A DNA stretch of 64,000 bases from positions 124,001-188,000 of the forward strand of contig NZ_JAQAGZ010000009.1 of assembly GCF_027533625.1 (NCBI RefSeq), in the 5' to 3' direction. Shown here in pieces: positions 17,309 through 25,874 of this stretch (the stretch's first letter is position 1; each line of letters starts with the position of its first letter). Below the pieces are notes generated by a model that made no database searches, was not told the origin of the DNA, and saw only the letters and a list, made by a program, of their open reading frames with translations. The position numbers and the translations under genes were made by a program. The stretch comes from Paenibacillus gyeongsangnamensis. Lineage in GTDB: Bacteria > Bacillota > Bacilli > Paenibacillales > NBRC-103111.

Positions 17309-17347
17309 CATTAGAGAAACTTAAAGGAATTTTAAAGAAAATGTAAA
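17309..17347 (-). promoter_or_regulatory. Candidate PhoP box of the phospholipase gene
   Basis: On the minus strand TTTACA, TTTAAA and TTTAAG stand at an exact 11-bp period (17342-17347, 17331-17336, 17320-17325), with a weak fourth unit CTAATG. Possible -10 elements are TATGAT at 17283-17288 and TATAAT at 17266-17271. The match to the Bacillus PhoP consensus TT(A/T/C)A(C/T)A with 5-bp gaps is good. Confidence 0.55.
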
Positions 17348-17398
17348 GGGAAAAACGCCCATCTTGTTCAAGAAACAAGGATGGGCTGGAGCTTGCCC

Positions 17399-17596
17399 AG
17401 AAACCCATGAAATAGAGAAATCTGCCTTGGTAATCCGGTGGGGTATCCCCTTCCGGCCGCTGTTGTTATCGGAAAATTTTCAATTAGTTCGCTTGTGCAG
17501 CGGTCATTTTCCGATAACAAAGGCGGACGCTATCGCTCCTACAGGGGATACCCCACCTACCACCTTTGCATTTTTCAACTTATCGGGTTTTCTCGT
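17399..17596. mobile_element. MITE-like palindromic element
   Basis: The ends AGAAACCC and GGGTTTTCT are imperfect inverted repeats; inside are the perfect pair GGTGGGGTATCCCC (17437-17450) and GGGGATACCCCACC (17544-17557), then TTGTTATCGGAAAA and TTTTCCGATAACAA. About 70 bases of one half recur inverted at 55367-55438. Copies of the last 25 bases of the kinase gene flank it (about 17366-17391 and 17609-17633). It codes for nothing. Confidence 0.6.
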
Positions 17597-17611
17597 TAAA
17601 GGCCACCATGT

Positions 17612-19024
17612 TCAAGAAACAAGATGGGCTGGAAGAGTAACGGTAGCGGCCGTGCCTTCGCCCACCCGGCTGGCAATCGTCACGGTGCCGCCGTAGTTCT
17701 CCGCAAGCCGCTTGGCGATGGAAAGGCCGAGGCCCGTGCCTCCGCTCTCCCGGCTTCGGGCTTTATCGGCCCGGTAGAAGCGATCAAACAAATAAGGCAA
17801 ATCCTTCTCCGCGATGCCTATCCCCCGGTCTTCAATCCGCACGATGGCGCGTCCTTCTTCATAAGCTCCCGTGAGCCGGATCTCCTTGCGGTGGGCCGAG
17901 TACTTGACTGCGTTGTCCAGAAGGATGAGCACGATCTGCTCCAAATGCTGCTGCAATATGACGGCCGTTACGCCCGACAATCCGGTCAGCTCCGTCTCGA
18001 ACCGGAAGTCGGGATGCACGGCTGCGAAGCCGGCGACCGCCGGCGTCAGCGCCTCCGCGAGCTCGATTCTTTCTACATGCTCCGGAGGCCCCGCCTCCGC
18101 CCGGGACAAGTCAAGCAGCTCCCTCATGATCCCCTTCAACCGGCTGACCTGCTGGAGGGAGGTATACAGCGATTCGTCCAGAACGGCCGGGTCCCGCTTG
18201 CCCCACCGGTCCAGAAGCGACAGATGCCCTTCGATGATCGAAATGGGCGTCTTTAATTCGTGGGACGCATCCTCGACGAATTGCTTCTGCTGGCGGAACG
18301 AGGCTTCCACCCGGTCCATCAGACCGTTGAACAGTTTCGCCAGCCAGGACAGCTCGTCCCCGCTATCCGTCAACGCCACGCGTTCCTGCAAACCGTTCGC
18401 TTCGGCCCTGCGCATCGCCTCCGCCAGCCTTTGAACTGGGCGCAGCAGCTGACCGGCCAGCAGCCAGCCGCCGAGCCCGCTGACGACGACGGCGATCGCT
18501 CCGCCTGCAAGCATAACGACGAGCATGAGCCGGTTTAAGCGTCCGAACATGCTGAGGTTGCTCACAATCTCGATCGTGCCGGTAAACTGTCCGGTTCGGA
18601 CCGGACTGCGCATGACGATGAGCAGGTTGTCTTCATGCGACGTATGCATCAGTCGTGTAGCGGCGGCCATTTCCTGAGGTACCCAGTCCTCGGGAATGCC
18701 GTCGCTGACGGAGAGCAGGATACTGCCGTCCGGACGAAGCAGCCGGATCCGCTGACCGTTCTGATTTACGGTCTCGATAAACCGCTGTTGTCCGTCCAAC
18801 AGGACGGGGTCGTCGGTTAAGAGGCGCCCGGTAAAATGGTCCTGGAGCTGCAGCATCTCCTTACGGACCGACGTTTCCTCCACCTTCAGCATCCAGCTCT
18901 GCAGTACGAAGTACTGGACGAGGCTGTAGACGATGAAGAGCCCGAGAATCAACAGCGCCGCGGCAAGCAGCAGCTTCATCTTCAGCGCGGGTCGGGGGAC
19001 AGCAAGCCGGATAGCCGTCCTCAT
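17612..19024 (-). CDS. Sensor histidine kinase
   Basis: A 470-residue membrane kinase. TM1 is about 17-40, an extracytoplasmic sensor spans about 45-165, TM2 about 167-190, HAMP about 192-245. The phosphoacceptor is His255 in DASHELKTP, with N box DNAVKYS, D box DRGIGIAEKDLPYLF and G box GGTGLGLSIAKRL. All catalytic boxes are intact. Its start overlaps the stop of the response-regulator gene (ATGA), so the two form an operon. The stimulus is unknown; the neighbouring phosphatase does not by itself make it PhoR. The final codons lie in the 25-bp stretch duplicated beside the MITE-like element. Confidence 0.92.
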   Translation of the reverse strand: MRTAIRLAVPRPALKMKLLLAAALLILGLFIVYSLVQYFVLQSWMLKVEETSVRKEMLQLQDHFTGRLLTDDPVLLDGQQRFIETVNQNGQRIRLLRPDGSILLSVSDGIPEDWVPQEMAAATRLMHTSHEDNLLIVMRSPVRTGQFTGTIEIVSNLSMFGRLNRLMLVVMLAGGAIAVVVSGLGGWLLAGQLLRPVQRLAEAMRRAEANGLQERVALTDSGDELSWLAKLFNGLMDRVEASFRQQKQFVEDASHELKTPISIIEGHLSLLDRWGKRDPAVLDESLYTSLQQVSRLKGIMRELLDLSRAEAGPPEHVERIELAEALTPAVAGFAAVHPDFRFETELTGLSGVTAVILQQHLEQIVLILLDNAVKYSAHRKEIRLTGAYEEGRAIVRIEDRGIGIAEKDLPYLFDRFYRADKARSRESGGTGLGLSIAKRLAENYGGTVTIASRVGEGTAATVTLPAHLVS

Positions 19025-19695
19025 TGCAGCTTATACCCTGTGCCGCGTACCGTGACGATGTAGCTGTTCTCTCCTTTGGGATGCAGCTTGCTTCGGAGGT
19101 AACTGATATAGACATCCACGACATTCGTCTCCACCTGAGTCTCGGTCCCCCAGATTTCGTCCAACAGCACGTCCCTTGCAACGACTTCTCCGGCATGCTG
19201 AAGGAACAGACGGAGGATATCGAATTCGCGCTTCGTTAAATCGACGAGCCGTTCTCCCTGATGCACCGTCATCGATTCGACGTCCATCCGGATGTCCCGG
19301 TAGACGAGCGGCGCTTCGGCGGGAGCGGCCTGTCCGCTTCTGCGGAGCATCGCCCGCATCCGGGCCAGCAATTCTCCGATGGCAAAAGGCTTAGGCAAAT
19401 AATCGTCCGCACCGCATTCAAGGCCTAGTATGCGGTCCGTCACCGCGTCCCGGGCCGTAATCATGATGATCGGCGTCAGGTCTTGGCCCGTCCGGATCCT
19501 TCTGCACACATCGGTTCCGTCGATGCCAGGCAGCATGACATCCAGCAGGATCAAGTCCCACTCGCGTTCCATGGCCAGCTTCAGTCCCGATTCCCCGTCA
19601 TATGCACAGGATACGGCAAAGCCTTCGTGTTTCAGCTCCAGCTCCATGAAACGGGCGAACGGTTTTTCATCTTCGACTAATAAGATTTCTTTCAT
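19021..19695 (-). CDS. OmpR/PhoB family response regulator
   Basis: A 224-residue regulator. The receiver carries acidic pocket VEDE at 7-10, phosphorylation site Asp52 in LLDVMLPGIDG, Thr80 and Lys102 in LPKPF; the C-terminal winged helix (about 125-224) shows RLVDLTKREFDIL and the YISYLRSKL recognition helix. It pairs with the downstream kinase by a 4-base overlap. Transcribed away from the orphan regulator at 19809. Confidence 0.92.
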   Translation of the reverse strand: MKEILLVEDEKPFARFMELELKHEGFAVSCAYDGESGLKLAMEREWDLILLDVMLPGIDGTDVCRRIRTGQDLTPIIMITARDAVTDRILGLECGADDYLPKPFAIGELLARMRAMLRRSGQAAPAEAPLVYRDIRMDVESMTVHQGERLVDLTKREFDILRLFLQHAGEVVARDVLLDEIWGTETQVETNVVDVYISYLRSKLHPKGENSYIVTVRGTGYKLQ

Positions 19696-19808
19696 TCAGG
19701 TATACGCTCCTCGGGTAAATTTACAAAACTCTCATGAAACCCGCCTTGACTTTGCTTATACTCATTTGTATCTCTCTGTATTTTAGCAGAAAGGAAGGTG
19801 CAAGGGCG

Positions 19809-20504
19809 ATGAAACCCCATATACTGTTAATTGAGAAGGATCCTTGTATCGCTTCTCTCCTGTCCTATCCGCTGCAGCGGGAGGGCTACGAAATTCACTG
19901 CTCCGAACAGAAGCAATCCGGTTTAATAGAGGCTAAGCGCAAAATATATGATTTGATCGTTTATGACCTGGAAAACCCTGAAACCGAGGGGATGGAATTT
20001 TATCAAAAACTTAGGCAGCATCACATTCAGGCCCCGGTGGTGCTTCTTTCCGCGAACGCCAGCGAAGAATTTATTTCCGGCTGTTTGCGGATAGGGGCGG
20101 AGGACTGCATTATCAAGCCGTTTGGCGTAGAGCTCTTTCTGGCCCGGATTTACGCGGTGCTTCGCCGGTTCAAGGACATGCAGCATCTGCCGGTTCCGGA
20201 GCAGGAGGTCAGCCCGATCAACTTGGGCAGCTTGACCCTGTTCCCGGACAAATATGAAGCGACCTGCGACGGCCGGAGCCTCCAGCTGTCGGCCAAGGAA
20301 TTCGAGCTGCTCCTCTATCTGGCCGAACGGAAGGGGGCGGTCGTTTCCCGCAATGAGCTCGCTACGGAATTCTGGGATACGACGAACCCGAAGAACTGCC
20401 GGAAGGTGGATGTCTATATGAGCAGCATCCGCAAGAAATTCGAGACGCTATCCGAGGTCAGCATCCAAGCGGTACGGGGGCGCGGCTATAAAATCGTAAA
20501 CTAG
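19809..20504 (+). CDS. Orphan OmpR-type response regulator
   Basis: A 231-residue protein with a receiver (Asp53 in VYDLENPETEG, Ser81 in place of the usual Thr, Lys103 in IIKPFG) and a winged-helix output domain with LQLSAKEFELLLYL and VDVYMSSIRKKFE. No kinase is adjacent on this strand. The first acidic pair is EKD, a mild departure from the usual EDD. The ATG at 19809 is chosen over the 19734 ATG because AAGGAAGG stands ahead of it and the receiver begins immediately. Target genes unknown; the downstream surface-protein gene is a candidate. Confidence 0.85.
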   Translation: MKPHILLIEKDPCIASLLSYPLQREGYEIHCSEQKQSGLIEAKRKIYDLIVYDLENPETEGMEFYQKLRQHHIQAPVVLLSANASEEFISGCLRIGAEDCIIKPFGVELFLARIYAVLRRFKDMQHLPVPEQEVSPINLGSLTLFPDKYEATCDGRSLQLSAKEFELLLYLAERKGAVVSRNELATEFWDTTNPKNCRKVDVYMSSIRKKFETLSEVSIQAVRGRGYKIVN

Positions 20505-20577
20505 CAGGATTGGAGAAAGGATGTCGAAATATAGTATAATAGGGGACGTATAGTCATTTTATAACGAAGGATTTGAG

Positions 20578-21354
20578 ATGATGAACAGGAAACTGATAGT
20601 AATTTCGGTTGCTCTTATGTTATCCGTTAGTCCCTTGTCGGCTTATGCGGCAACCAGCTCAGGCAAGAGCAGTACGTCCGGTTCGTCCAGCTCGGTAAGC
20701 CGAAGCAGCTCGACGCCGTCATCATCCACGTCGGCGCCTTCGACGTCCTCCCGTTCGGGATCGTTCTCGACGAACCCGAACGCTTCGAAGCCTTCCAGTC
20801 CGGCAACGAACAGCACGACTTCACCCGATTCCTCCGCGACGCCGTCTTCGGGGTTCAGCGGCGGGGCCAGCGGCAAGACGGCGCCAAGCGGCGCTTCATC
20901 CGGTCCGGCGAGCAGCAGCTCTTCCGGCTTCAGCGGCGGAGCGTCCAATAAAACCACCGTACCCGGCACGTCCGGGAACACGAACGGCTCGAGCTCGGTA
21001 AGCAAGGACGGGACGACCTACAGCACCGGGTTCCAGAGGTCCAGCGTACCCGACGGCAGCAAAGTGAATCCGAGTACGGGAAGAAGCTATTACGGGGGCA
21101 GCACGTACTACAATCAAGTACCGCCCAATGTAAAGCCGCGCAGCAGCTTCTGGCCTGCCGTCGGCGCCTTTGCCGCAGGAACGTTCCTGGGCTCCATGCT
21201 GCATCCGATGGGCGGTTATTATCCGGCGGCCGGCGGAGGCTACGTTCACCAGTCTTTCTCTTTCCTGTCGCTTCTGTTTGATTTAGCATTAGCGGCCTTT
21301 GTCATTTGGCTTATCGTCGTAGTGTTTAGATCCTTGAGAGGAAGAAGAGCATGA
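20578..21354 (+). CDS. Secreted or membrane-anchored Ser/Thr-rich protein
   Basis: A 258-residue protein. A signal peptide (about 1-25, ending AYA) is followed by about 150 residues dominated by Ser, Thr, Gly and Pro, including two copies of GFSGGAS(G/N)KT. A Gly/Tyr-rich segment comes next, and a C-terminal membrane helix (about 227-250, DLALAAFVIWLIVVVF) ends in basic residues. The layout suggests a flexible stalk anchored in the membrane with a short cytoplasmic tail. No enzyme motif. Its stop overlaps the YxcD start (ATGA). TATAAT about 35 bases upstream may be its -10. Confidence 0.75.
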   Translation: MMNRKLIVISVALMLSVSPLSAYAATSSGKSSTSGSSSSVSRSSSTPSSSTSAPSTSSRSGSFSTNPNASKPSSPATNSTTSPDSSATPSSGFSGGASGKTAPSGASSGPASSSSSGFSGGASNKTTVPGTSGNTNGSSSVSKDGTTYSTGFQRSSVPDGSKVNPSTGRSYYGGSTYYNQVPPNVKPRSSFWPAVGAFAAGTFLGSMLHPMGGYYPAAGGGYVHQSFSFLSLLFDLALAAFVIWLIVVVFRSLRGRRA

Positions 21355-21671
21355 GAATTTTATTTGACGAGCAGGATTTGTTCGATTCCGTATGCGTCGG
21401 CATTGCGTCGCGCGTGAACCGGGGAAGGGTTGAGGGAAGCGAGCCCCATCACGTTCATGACCTGAAGCTTTATTTTGACGAGCATAAAGGGTTCTCGGCC
21501 AGAGGCAGATTCAATTACCAGGAATATTATATGAATCAGCAGGAGCTGATTGATGCCGTGGCCCTGTATATGTCCTCTTACTATTCATACGATTCCGACC
21601 GGCTGCTGATCAACCTTTCCTGGGATGAAGCGACCCGGATTTTCAGCGCGGAGATTGTTGTTCAACGCTAG
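21351..21671 (+). CDS. yxcD: YxcD family protein (DUF2653)
   Basis: A 106-residue soluble protein matching YxcD: the opening FDEQDLFDSVCVGIASR and the YYMNQQELIDAVALYM block are diagnostic. Function is unknown in the family. It overlaps the preceding surface-protein gene by four bases, so expression is coupled. No unusual feature. Confidence 0.8.
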   Translation: MRILFDEQDLFDSVCVGIASRVNRGRVEGSEPHHVHDLKLYFDEHKGFSARGRFNYQEYYMNQQELIDAVALYMSSYYSYDSDRLLINLSWDEATRIFSAEIVVQR

Positions 21672-21720
21672 CATACGCCCGGGAACAGGCGGCTAGTATT
21701 CAACTTGGAGGCATCGTGAC

Positions 21721-22299
21721 ATGATTAGACCCGCAGCCCCCGGGGACGCGGAACAAGTGATTCCCTTGCTGTACGAAGCGATCGGGGACATCGCCCATCT
21801 GCTCAGCGGCACGGAGGACTTCGAACGCACGATGGAGGTGCTGACCTCCTTCTATCATCTGCCGGGTAACAGGATCAGCTATGAGAACGCGATAGTTGAA
21901 GAGACGGAAGGAATGCCGGTCGGCTTTGCCTTGTTCTATGACGGAAGCCGTATGGGGGCGCTGGATGAGCCGTTGCTGGGGCGATTGCGTTCCTGCGCCG
22001 CCGACCCGAACGCGGTGGACCGTTTCCCGAAGGAAGCGCGCGACGATGAGTTTTACCTGGATTCGCTCGCTGTGAGCGAGGCATGCCGCGGCCAAGGAGT
22101 AGGCGGCAGGTTGCTGCGGGCCTTCGAGGGCGAGGCGGCAGCCCGCGGCCATAATTGGGCGGCGTTGATCGTGGAGCAGAGCAATGACAAGGCAAGGCGG
22201 TTCTATGTTTCTTTGGGCTACGAGAAGGACGGCGAGCTAGACGTGGCCGGCCATCGGTACGATCACATGCGCAAGCCGGTATCCCGGCAGGAAAAATAG
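21721..22299 (+). CDS. GNAT family N-acetyltransferase
   Basis: A 192-residue acetyltransferase. The acetyl-CoA loop is seen as LAVSEACRGQGVGGRLLRAFE (about 115-135), preceded by the FYLDSL strand and followed by the ARRFYVSLGYEKDGEL end. Acceptor substrate unknown. CTTGGAGG precedes the ATG. A bidirectional terminator separates it from azoR on the other strand. Confidence 0.87.
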   Translation: MIRPAAPGDAEQVIPLLYEAIGDIAHLLSGTEDFERTMEVLTSFYHLPGNRISYENAIVEETEGMPVGFALFYDGSRMGALDEPLLGRLRSCAADPNAVDRFPKEARDDEFYLDSLAVSEACRGQGVGGRLLRAFEGEAAARGHNWAALIVEQSNDKARRFYVSLGYEKDGELDVAGHRYDHMRKPVSRQEK

Positions 22300-22300
22300 G

Positions 22301-22328
22301 AAAGCGGCCCGATTCATGGGCCGCTTTT
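22301..22328. terminator. Bidirectional terminator
   Basis: AAAGCGGCCC and GGGCCGCTTT pair around GATTCAT, with T-runs on both strands; serves the convergent GNAT and azoR genes. Confidence 0.8.
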
Positions 22329-22336
22329 CTGCATTT

Positions 22337-22972
22337 TTAAAAGGATTTGGCGAGCTCCCGCGCTTTGGCGATCGCATCTTCTTTGATGCTTTGGGCCTTG
22401 TCCGGGAATTGGTTATGGCCTTCTACGAACAGCCCTTGGAAGGACGGAACGCCGAAGAAGCTCATGATGGCGCTCAAATACCGGTGCCCCATCTCCATGT
22501 CCGCTGCGGGGCCGTGAGAGTAAATGCCGCCGCGGGCTTGGATGTGCAGCGCCTTTTTGTCCGTTAACAGACCGACCGGGCCGTTCTCGGTGTAACGGAA
22601 CGTTTTGCCTGCCGTACAAATCGAGTCGATATAAGCCTTCATGAGCGGAGGGAAGGAAAAGTTCCACATCGGCGTGACGAACACATACTTGTTCGCAGCT
22701 ACGAATTGATCCGTCAGCTCGCTGAGGCGGCTGACCTTCGCTTGCTCATCCTGCGATAGCGCCGAGAAGTCCTGACCGCTCCGCAGCTTGCCCCATCCGC
22801 TGAAGATGTCGGCGTCGATATGCGGAATGTTCGTTTTGTACAAATCGAGCGGAATGACTTCATCGTTCGGATGGGCTTCGCGGTAAGCATCAATAAAAGC
22901 TTTGCCGACGGCCATGCTGAAGGAGGTTGTGTGATCATGCGGATGCGCCGTAATGTACAACAAATCAGCCAT
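22337..22972 (-). CDS. azoR: FMN-dependent NADH-azoreductase
   Basis: A 211-residue flavodoxin-fold enzyme. The FMN phosphate loop [17 protein letters not shown], the [19 protein letters not shown] block contacting the isoalloxazine ring and the RGGIYS loop are all present and characteristic of AzoR/AcpD. Reaction: NADH-dependent two-electron reduction of quinones and azo compounds, in the cytosol, usually protective. Single gene, convergent with the GNAT. Confidence 0.9.
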   Translation of the reverse strand: MADLLYITAHPHDHTTSFSMAVGKAFIDAYREAHPNDEVIPLDLYKTNIPHIDADIFSGWGKLRSGQDFSALSQDEQAKVSRLSELTDQFVAANKYVFVTPMWNFSFPPLMKAYIDSICTAGKTFRYTENGPVGLLTDKKALHIQARGGIYSHGPAADMEMGHRYLSAIMSFFGVPSFQGLFVEGHNQFPDKAQSIKEDAIAKARELAKSF

Positions 22973-22989
22973 AAGAACAATCCCTTCTA

Positions 22990-23036
22990 TAAGAGGTTTG
23001 ATTGGAATTCGGAAAGAGGTTTGATTGGAATTCGGA
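22990..23036 (+). repeat. Short tandem repeat upstream of azoR
   Basis: GAGGTTTGATTGGAATTCGG occurs twice, separated by three A residues, directly before the azoR start. It could be a small regulatory duplication. Confidence 0.7.
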
Positions 23037-23243
23037 CCTCTGTAGGATGTGTCTTACCAGGCTTAATTATTACGGCCTCAGCTTTGCTCTTTCTATCCAG
23101 CCGAATCCGGCTTCTTCCGAGGCTGTCTTCTTTTTCCGGACAATGCCGCATATGCTCTAACGAACAGGCTGTCTTAATCCGTAGAAATGGAATTTCTTGG
23201 AGCGGAGAGTTGATCCCAGATCAAGCCTGGAGGAGGGAAACGG

Positions 23244-23978
23244 TTGCTGAAGCGCAGATGGAGAAGCAGCCCCGCGGGCAAGACGAAGCTGAAGAGATAT
23301 GTGCTGATCGGACTGCTGATCGGCTTTCTGTTCGTGCTGCAAACGTACTTGTACATGGAGAAAAATTTGAAGCAGCCCTTGGTGAGCCTTGCCAAAATCC
23401 GTTTGAAGCAAATCGCCACCCAAACCATTAATACGGCCGTGTCGGAGCAAGTCGCGCGAAATACGAATCTGGATAAAATGATTGATTGGCGCATGGATAA
23501 AAATGGAAAGACGGCCGGCTTCGTGCTCAATCCGACGGAGCAAATGCGGATCACGTCCGATACGATCGGAACCGTGGAACGCCAGATGAAGCAGCTTCAA
23601 TCGATTCCGGAGCATATTCCGCTCGGCCAAGCGATGAACAGCCCGATTCTCGCTTCGTTCGGTCCCGACATCCCGATCAAGCTCGTTCCCGCGGGAGCGG
23701 CCAAGGTCGATCTGGGCACGCGGTATCAGAATGCCGGAATTAATATGATCTTGGTTGAAGTGTACATCCGGATCACGATCGAGGTCTCGGTCATCATTCC
23801 GTTCGACTCCGAGCCGGAGGTCGTAGAGACGGAGCTGCCCGTGTCCTACGCGCTTGTGGTGGGGGATGTGCCGACGTATTATTTCGACGGCAAAGGCAAT
23901 CCGGTCGGGCAGAACGGCCCGCCGCCCGGTGTAGCCCTGCCCGGCGCGCTGCAGAAGCCGCAGGCGGCGTCGAAGTGA
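23244..23978 (+). CDS. yunB: Sporulation protein YunB
   Basis: A 244-residue membrane-anchored protein. One membrane helix (about 18-36, YVLIGLLIGFLFVLQTYLYM) is followed by an extracytoplasmic domain with RLKQIATQTINTAV and FGPDIPIKLVPAGAAKVD, both typical of YunB. In Bacillus it is a sigma-E-dependent sporulation gene next to lytH (yunA), and here too a LytH-like gene is the convergent neighbour. TTG start with GGAGGAGGG at the right distance. Confidence 0.87.
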   Translation: MLKRRWRSSPAGKTKLKRYVLIGLLIGFLFVLQTYLYMEKNLKQPLVSLAKIRLKQIATQTINTAVSEQVARNTNLDKMIDWRMDKNGKTAGFVLNPTEQMRITSDTIGTVERQMKQLQSIPEHIPLGQAMNSPILASFGPDIPIKLVPAGAAKVDLGTRYQNAGINMILVEVYIRITIEVSVIIPFDSEPEVVETELPVSYALVVGDVPTYYFDGKGNPVGQNGPPPGVALPGALQKPQAASK

Positions 23979-24005
23979 AGCGGATAGCGGAAATCCGGAA
24001 GCGGG

Positions 24006-24042
24006 AACAAGCCCAAGGCGGAAGCGCCTTTGGGCTTGTTTT
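24006..24042. terminator. Terminator between yunB and the M23 peptidase gene
   Basis: AACAAGCCCAAGGCG and GCCTTTGGGCTTGTTT arms around a short loop, with T-runs both ways. Confidence 0.75.
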
Positions 24043-24050
24043 TGTAAACT

Positions 24051-24121
24051 ACAGCTTCGCATCAACCTTGGTAAACGCGCTGGTCCTTGTAAAACAAGGA
24101 GGGCGCAGCCGTTTATCCTGG
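24051..24121 (+). repeat. Dispersed two-hairpin repeat, 5'-truncated copy
   Basis: Starts within the element at ACAGCTTCGCATCAACC and runs to TTTATCCTGG; the first hairpin is missing. It lies after the yunB terminator and just before the peptidase stop codon. Confidence 0.75.
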
Positions 24122-24127
24122 ACAGCA

Positions 24128-25189
24128 TTATTTTTTGCGGCGAAGCCTTTCTTCACGCTCCCACTTGCGCAGGTAAGGATACGGGTCGAACGACCAATCG
24201 GTCAATCCGTTATCCCGGTACAAACCGTAATGAAGGTGAGGCGGGAACTTCCCGGACGTTCCCGGCTTGCCATAGCCGGAGCTTCCGACCCAGCCGATGA
24301 CTTGTCCGGGCTTCACAATGTCCCCTTGCTTCACTTCCTTCTTATTGAAGCCCGATAAATGGGCGTAATAGTGGTACACGTTGTTTAAATCGCGGATGCC
24401 GATCCGCCAGCCTCCGTAGGGATTCCACCCCATAATCTCGATGATCCCGTAAGCGGCGCTGCGAACGGGCACGCCGTAGCTTGCGAACAGATCGGTTCCT
24501 TCATGGATCCGATGGCCGCCCCAGCCCCGGCTTGCGCCCCATGTGTCCCTGTACGTATAGTCGGAGCCCAGCGGCATGACAAAACTGTGCTCGTGCAAAT
24601 CCAGCGTATCGAATTTGGCGTAAATTTTGGCAAATTGCTCGATCCGCTGAACGCTGCGCGTATTTTGGTAATAGTCCCACAGTCCGATCCGCATATCCTC
24701 CGCCGAGCTTCCCTTGTGCTGCAAATAAGCGGCCATGGAGTACAAGCGGTCGATGTCGTTGCGCCGGTCGGCCAGTCCGTCGCCGTCGCCGTCTTGCCCG
24801 AAGCCTCCGAACACCCGGATGCTCTGGATATTGGTATCCTCATGGTCGGGGTTCAGCATGCCTCCCCATTGGAGGTCGGTATATTGAATCGCGATGCGCC
24901 CGACCTCAACCGGCCGTTTCTTGGCCAGCTGAAGGGTGCGCTCATATTGGTCGATCGCCGCCAGCTCATACCAAGGGATGCCGGTCAAGGCGCTCACTTT
25001 GTCGAACAGGTCCTTGCGCTCCGCGAAGACGGCTTTCATGCCGCCGGCACTGCTCTGGCCGGAGGGTGCCGGAGTGGAGACGGGTGCTGCTGCTGAAGCG
25101 AAGCTGGGGGAAGGCCGTACGGCGATGCTGCTCATGAGCAGGCTGCCGCACAGCGCGGCGGCTAACGTCCGTGACGGGAAAGCGGCCAT
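24128..25189 (-). CDS. lytH: M23 family metallopeptidase, LytH-like
   Basis: A 353-residue exported protein with an N-terminal signal segment (about 1-30). The C-terminal LytM domain has both zinc motifs: HEGTD and HLHYG, and the YHYYAHLSGF strand. Its position next to yunB matches lytH (yunA) of Bacillus, an L-alanyl-D-glutamate peptidase that trims side chains of spore cortex peptidoglycan. Length is slightly above Bacillus LytH. AAGGAGGTAG before the ATG. A role in cortex maturation is inferred from family and synteny. Confidence 0.82.
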   Translation of the reverse strand: MAAFPSRTLAAALCGSLLMSSIAVRPSPSFASAAAPVSTPAPSGQSSAGGMKAVFAERKDLFDKVSALTGIPWYELAAIDQYERTLQLAKKRPVEVGRIAIQYTDLQWGGMLNPDHEDTNIQSIRVFGGFGQDGDGDGLADRRNDIDRLYSMAAYLQHKGSSAEDMRIGLWDYYQNTRSVQRIEQFAKIYAKFDTLDLHEHSFVMPLGSDYTYRDTWGASRGWGGHRIHEGTDLFASYGVPVRSAAYGIIEIMGWNPYGGWRIGIRDLNNVYHYYAHLSGFNKKEVKQGDIVKPGQVIGWVGSSGYGKPGTSGKFPPHLHYGLYRDNGLTDWSFDPYPYLRKWEREERLRRKK

Positions 25190-25324
25190 ACGTTTGCTAC
25201 CTCCTTGGCATCGGGTATCCTAACGTTATTCTGGTACATTTACGGATTGAGTATAGCTTGCACGGAGGAATGGCTTTTTATCCCGGTTCATCTTTGATAT
25301 CATCGAAGGAAAGGGGGGAAGGCT

Positions 25325-25813
25325 ATGGCTTTTGAGCATCGCGTGGAGCATGTCGATGAGAGCATGCTGATCATTCAAGCGAATCTGGACGATATGAATC
25401 CGGAGCACACTTCATATATTACGGATCTGCTGTTCGAGCAGGGAGCCAACGATGTGTATTGGATTCCGATAATTATGAAAAAGGGCCGTCCCGGCGTCAT
25501 GCTGAACGTCCTGATCGAGGAATCGGCGGCGGAGCGGATGGAAGGCATTATATTCAGGGAAACGACGACGCTGGGCCTGCGCTATGTCCGGGCAACCTGT
25601 CACCGGCTGGGCCGCGAATTTTATAGCGTAGATACACCCTGGGGGCCGATTCATGTCAAGGCAGGGTTTCATGGCGGAGAGCTGGTGCAGTTCGCGCCGG
25701 AGTTCAAGGAATGCGAGCAGGCCGCCAAAAGCTACGGCATACCGCTCAAGCAGGTGTATGACGATGTGCGGAGCCGGTTCCTGCAAAGCCGGAACGGAAA
25801 GCGCGAACAATAA
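25325..25813 (+). CDS. larC2: LarC2: C-terminal half of nickel-pincer cofactor chelatase LarC
   Basis: A 162-residue cytoplasmic protein matching the C-terminal domain of LarC (IIQANLDDMNPEHTSYITDLLFEQGANDVYW; KKGRPGVMLNVL). In lactic bacteria LarC2 is made as a fusion with LarC1 by frameshifting; LarC inserts nickel into pyridinium-3,5-bisthiocarboxylic acid mononucleotide. Here it is a separate gene on the opposite strand to LarC1, tail to tail with it. AAAGGGGGGAAGGCT precedes the ATG. No larE or larA is in the window. Confidence 0.85.
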   Translation: MAFEHRVEHVDESMLIIQANLDDMNPEHTSYITDLLFEQGANDVYWIPIIMKKGRPGVMLNVLIEESAAERMEGIIFRETTTLGLRYVRATCHRLGREFYSVDTPWGPIHVKAGFHGGELVQFAPEFKECEQAAKSYGIPLKQVYDDVRSRFLQSRNGKREQ

Positions 25814-25860
25814 GACAAAGCCCGGACAGGCAGCGAATGCCTGATCGGGCTTTGTCGTTT
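25814..25860. terminator. Bidirectional terminator between larC2 and larC1
   Basis: GACAAAGCCCG and CGGGCTTTGTC arms; the 25-base loop contains a nested AGGCA/TGCCT hairpin. Confidence 0.75.
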
Positions 25861-25874
25861 CGAGCCTTGATTGG

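Larger units (their letters stand above)
17249..17611. other. Regulatory and MITE-containing gap
   Basis: Contains the Pho-box-like repeats and promoter of the phospholipase (17266-17347) and, between 17399 and 17596, a palindromic MITE-like element flanked by copies of the end of the neighbouring kinase gene. No gene. Confidence 0.7.
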
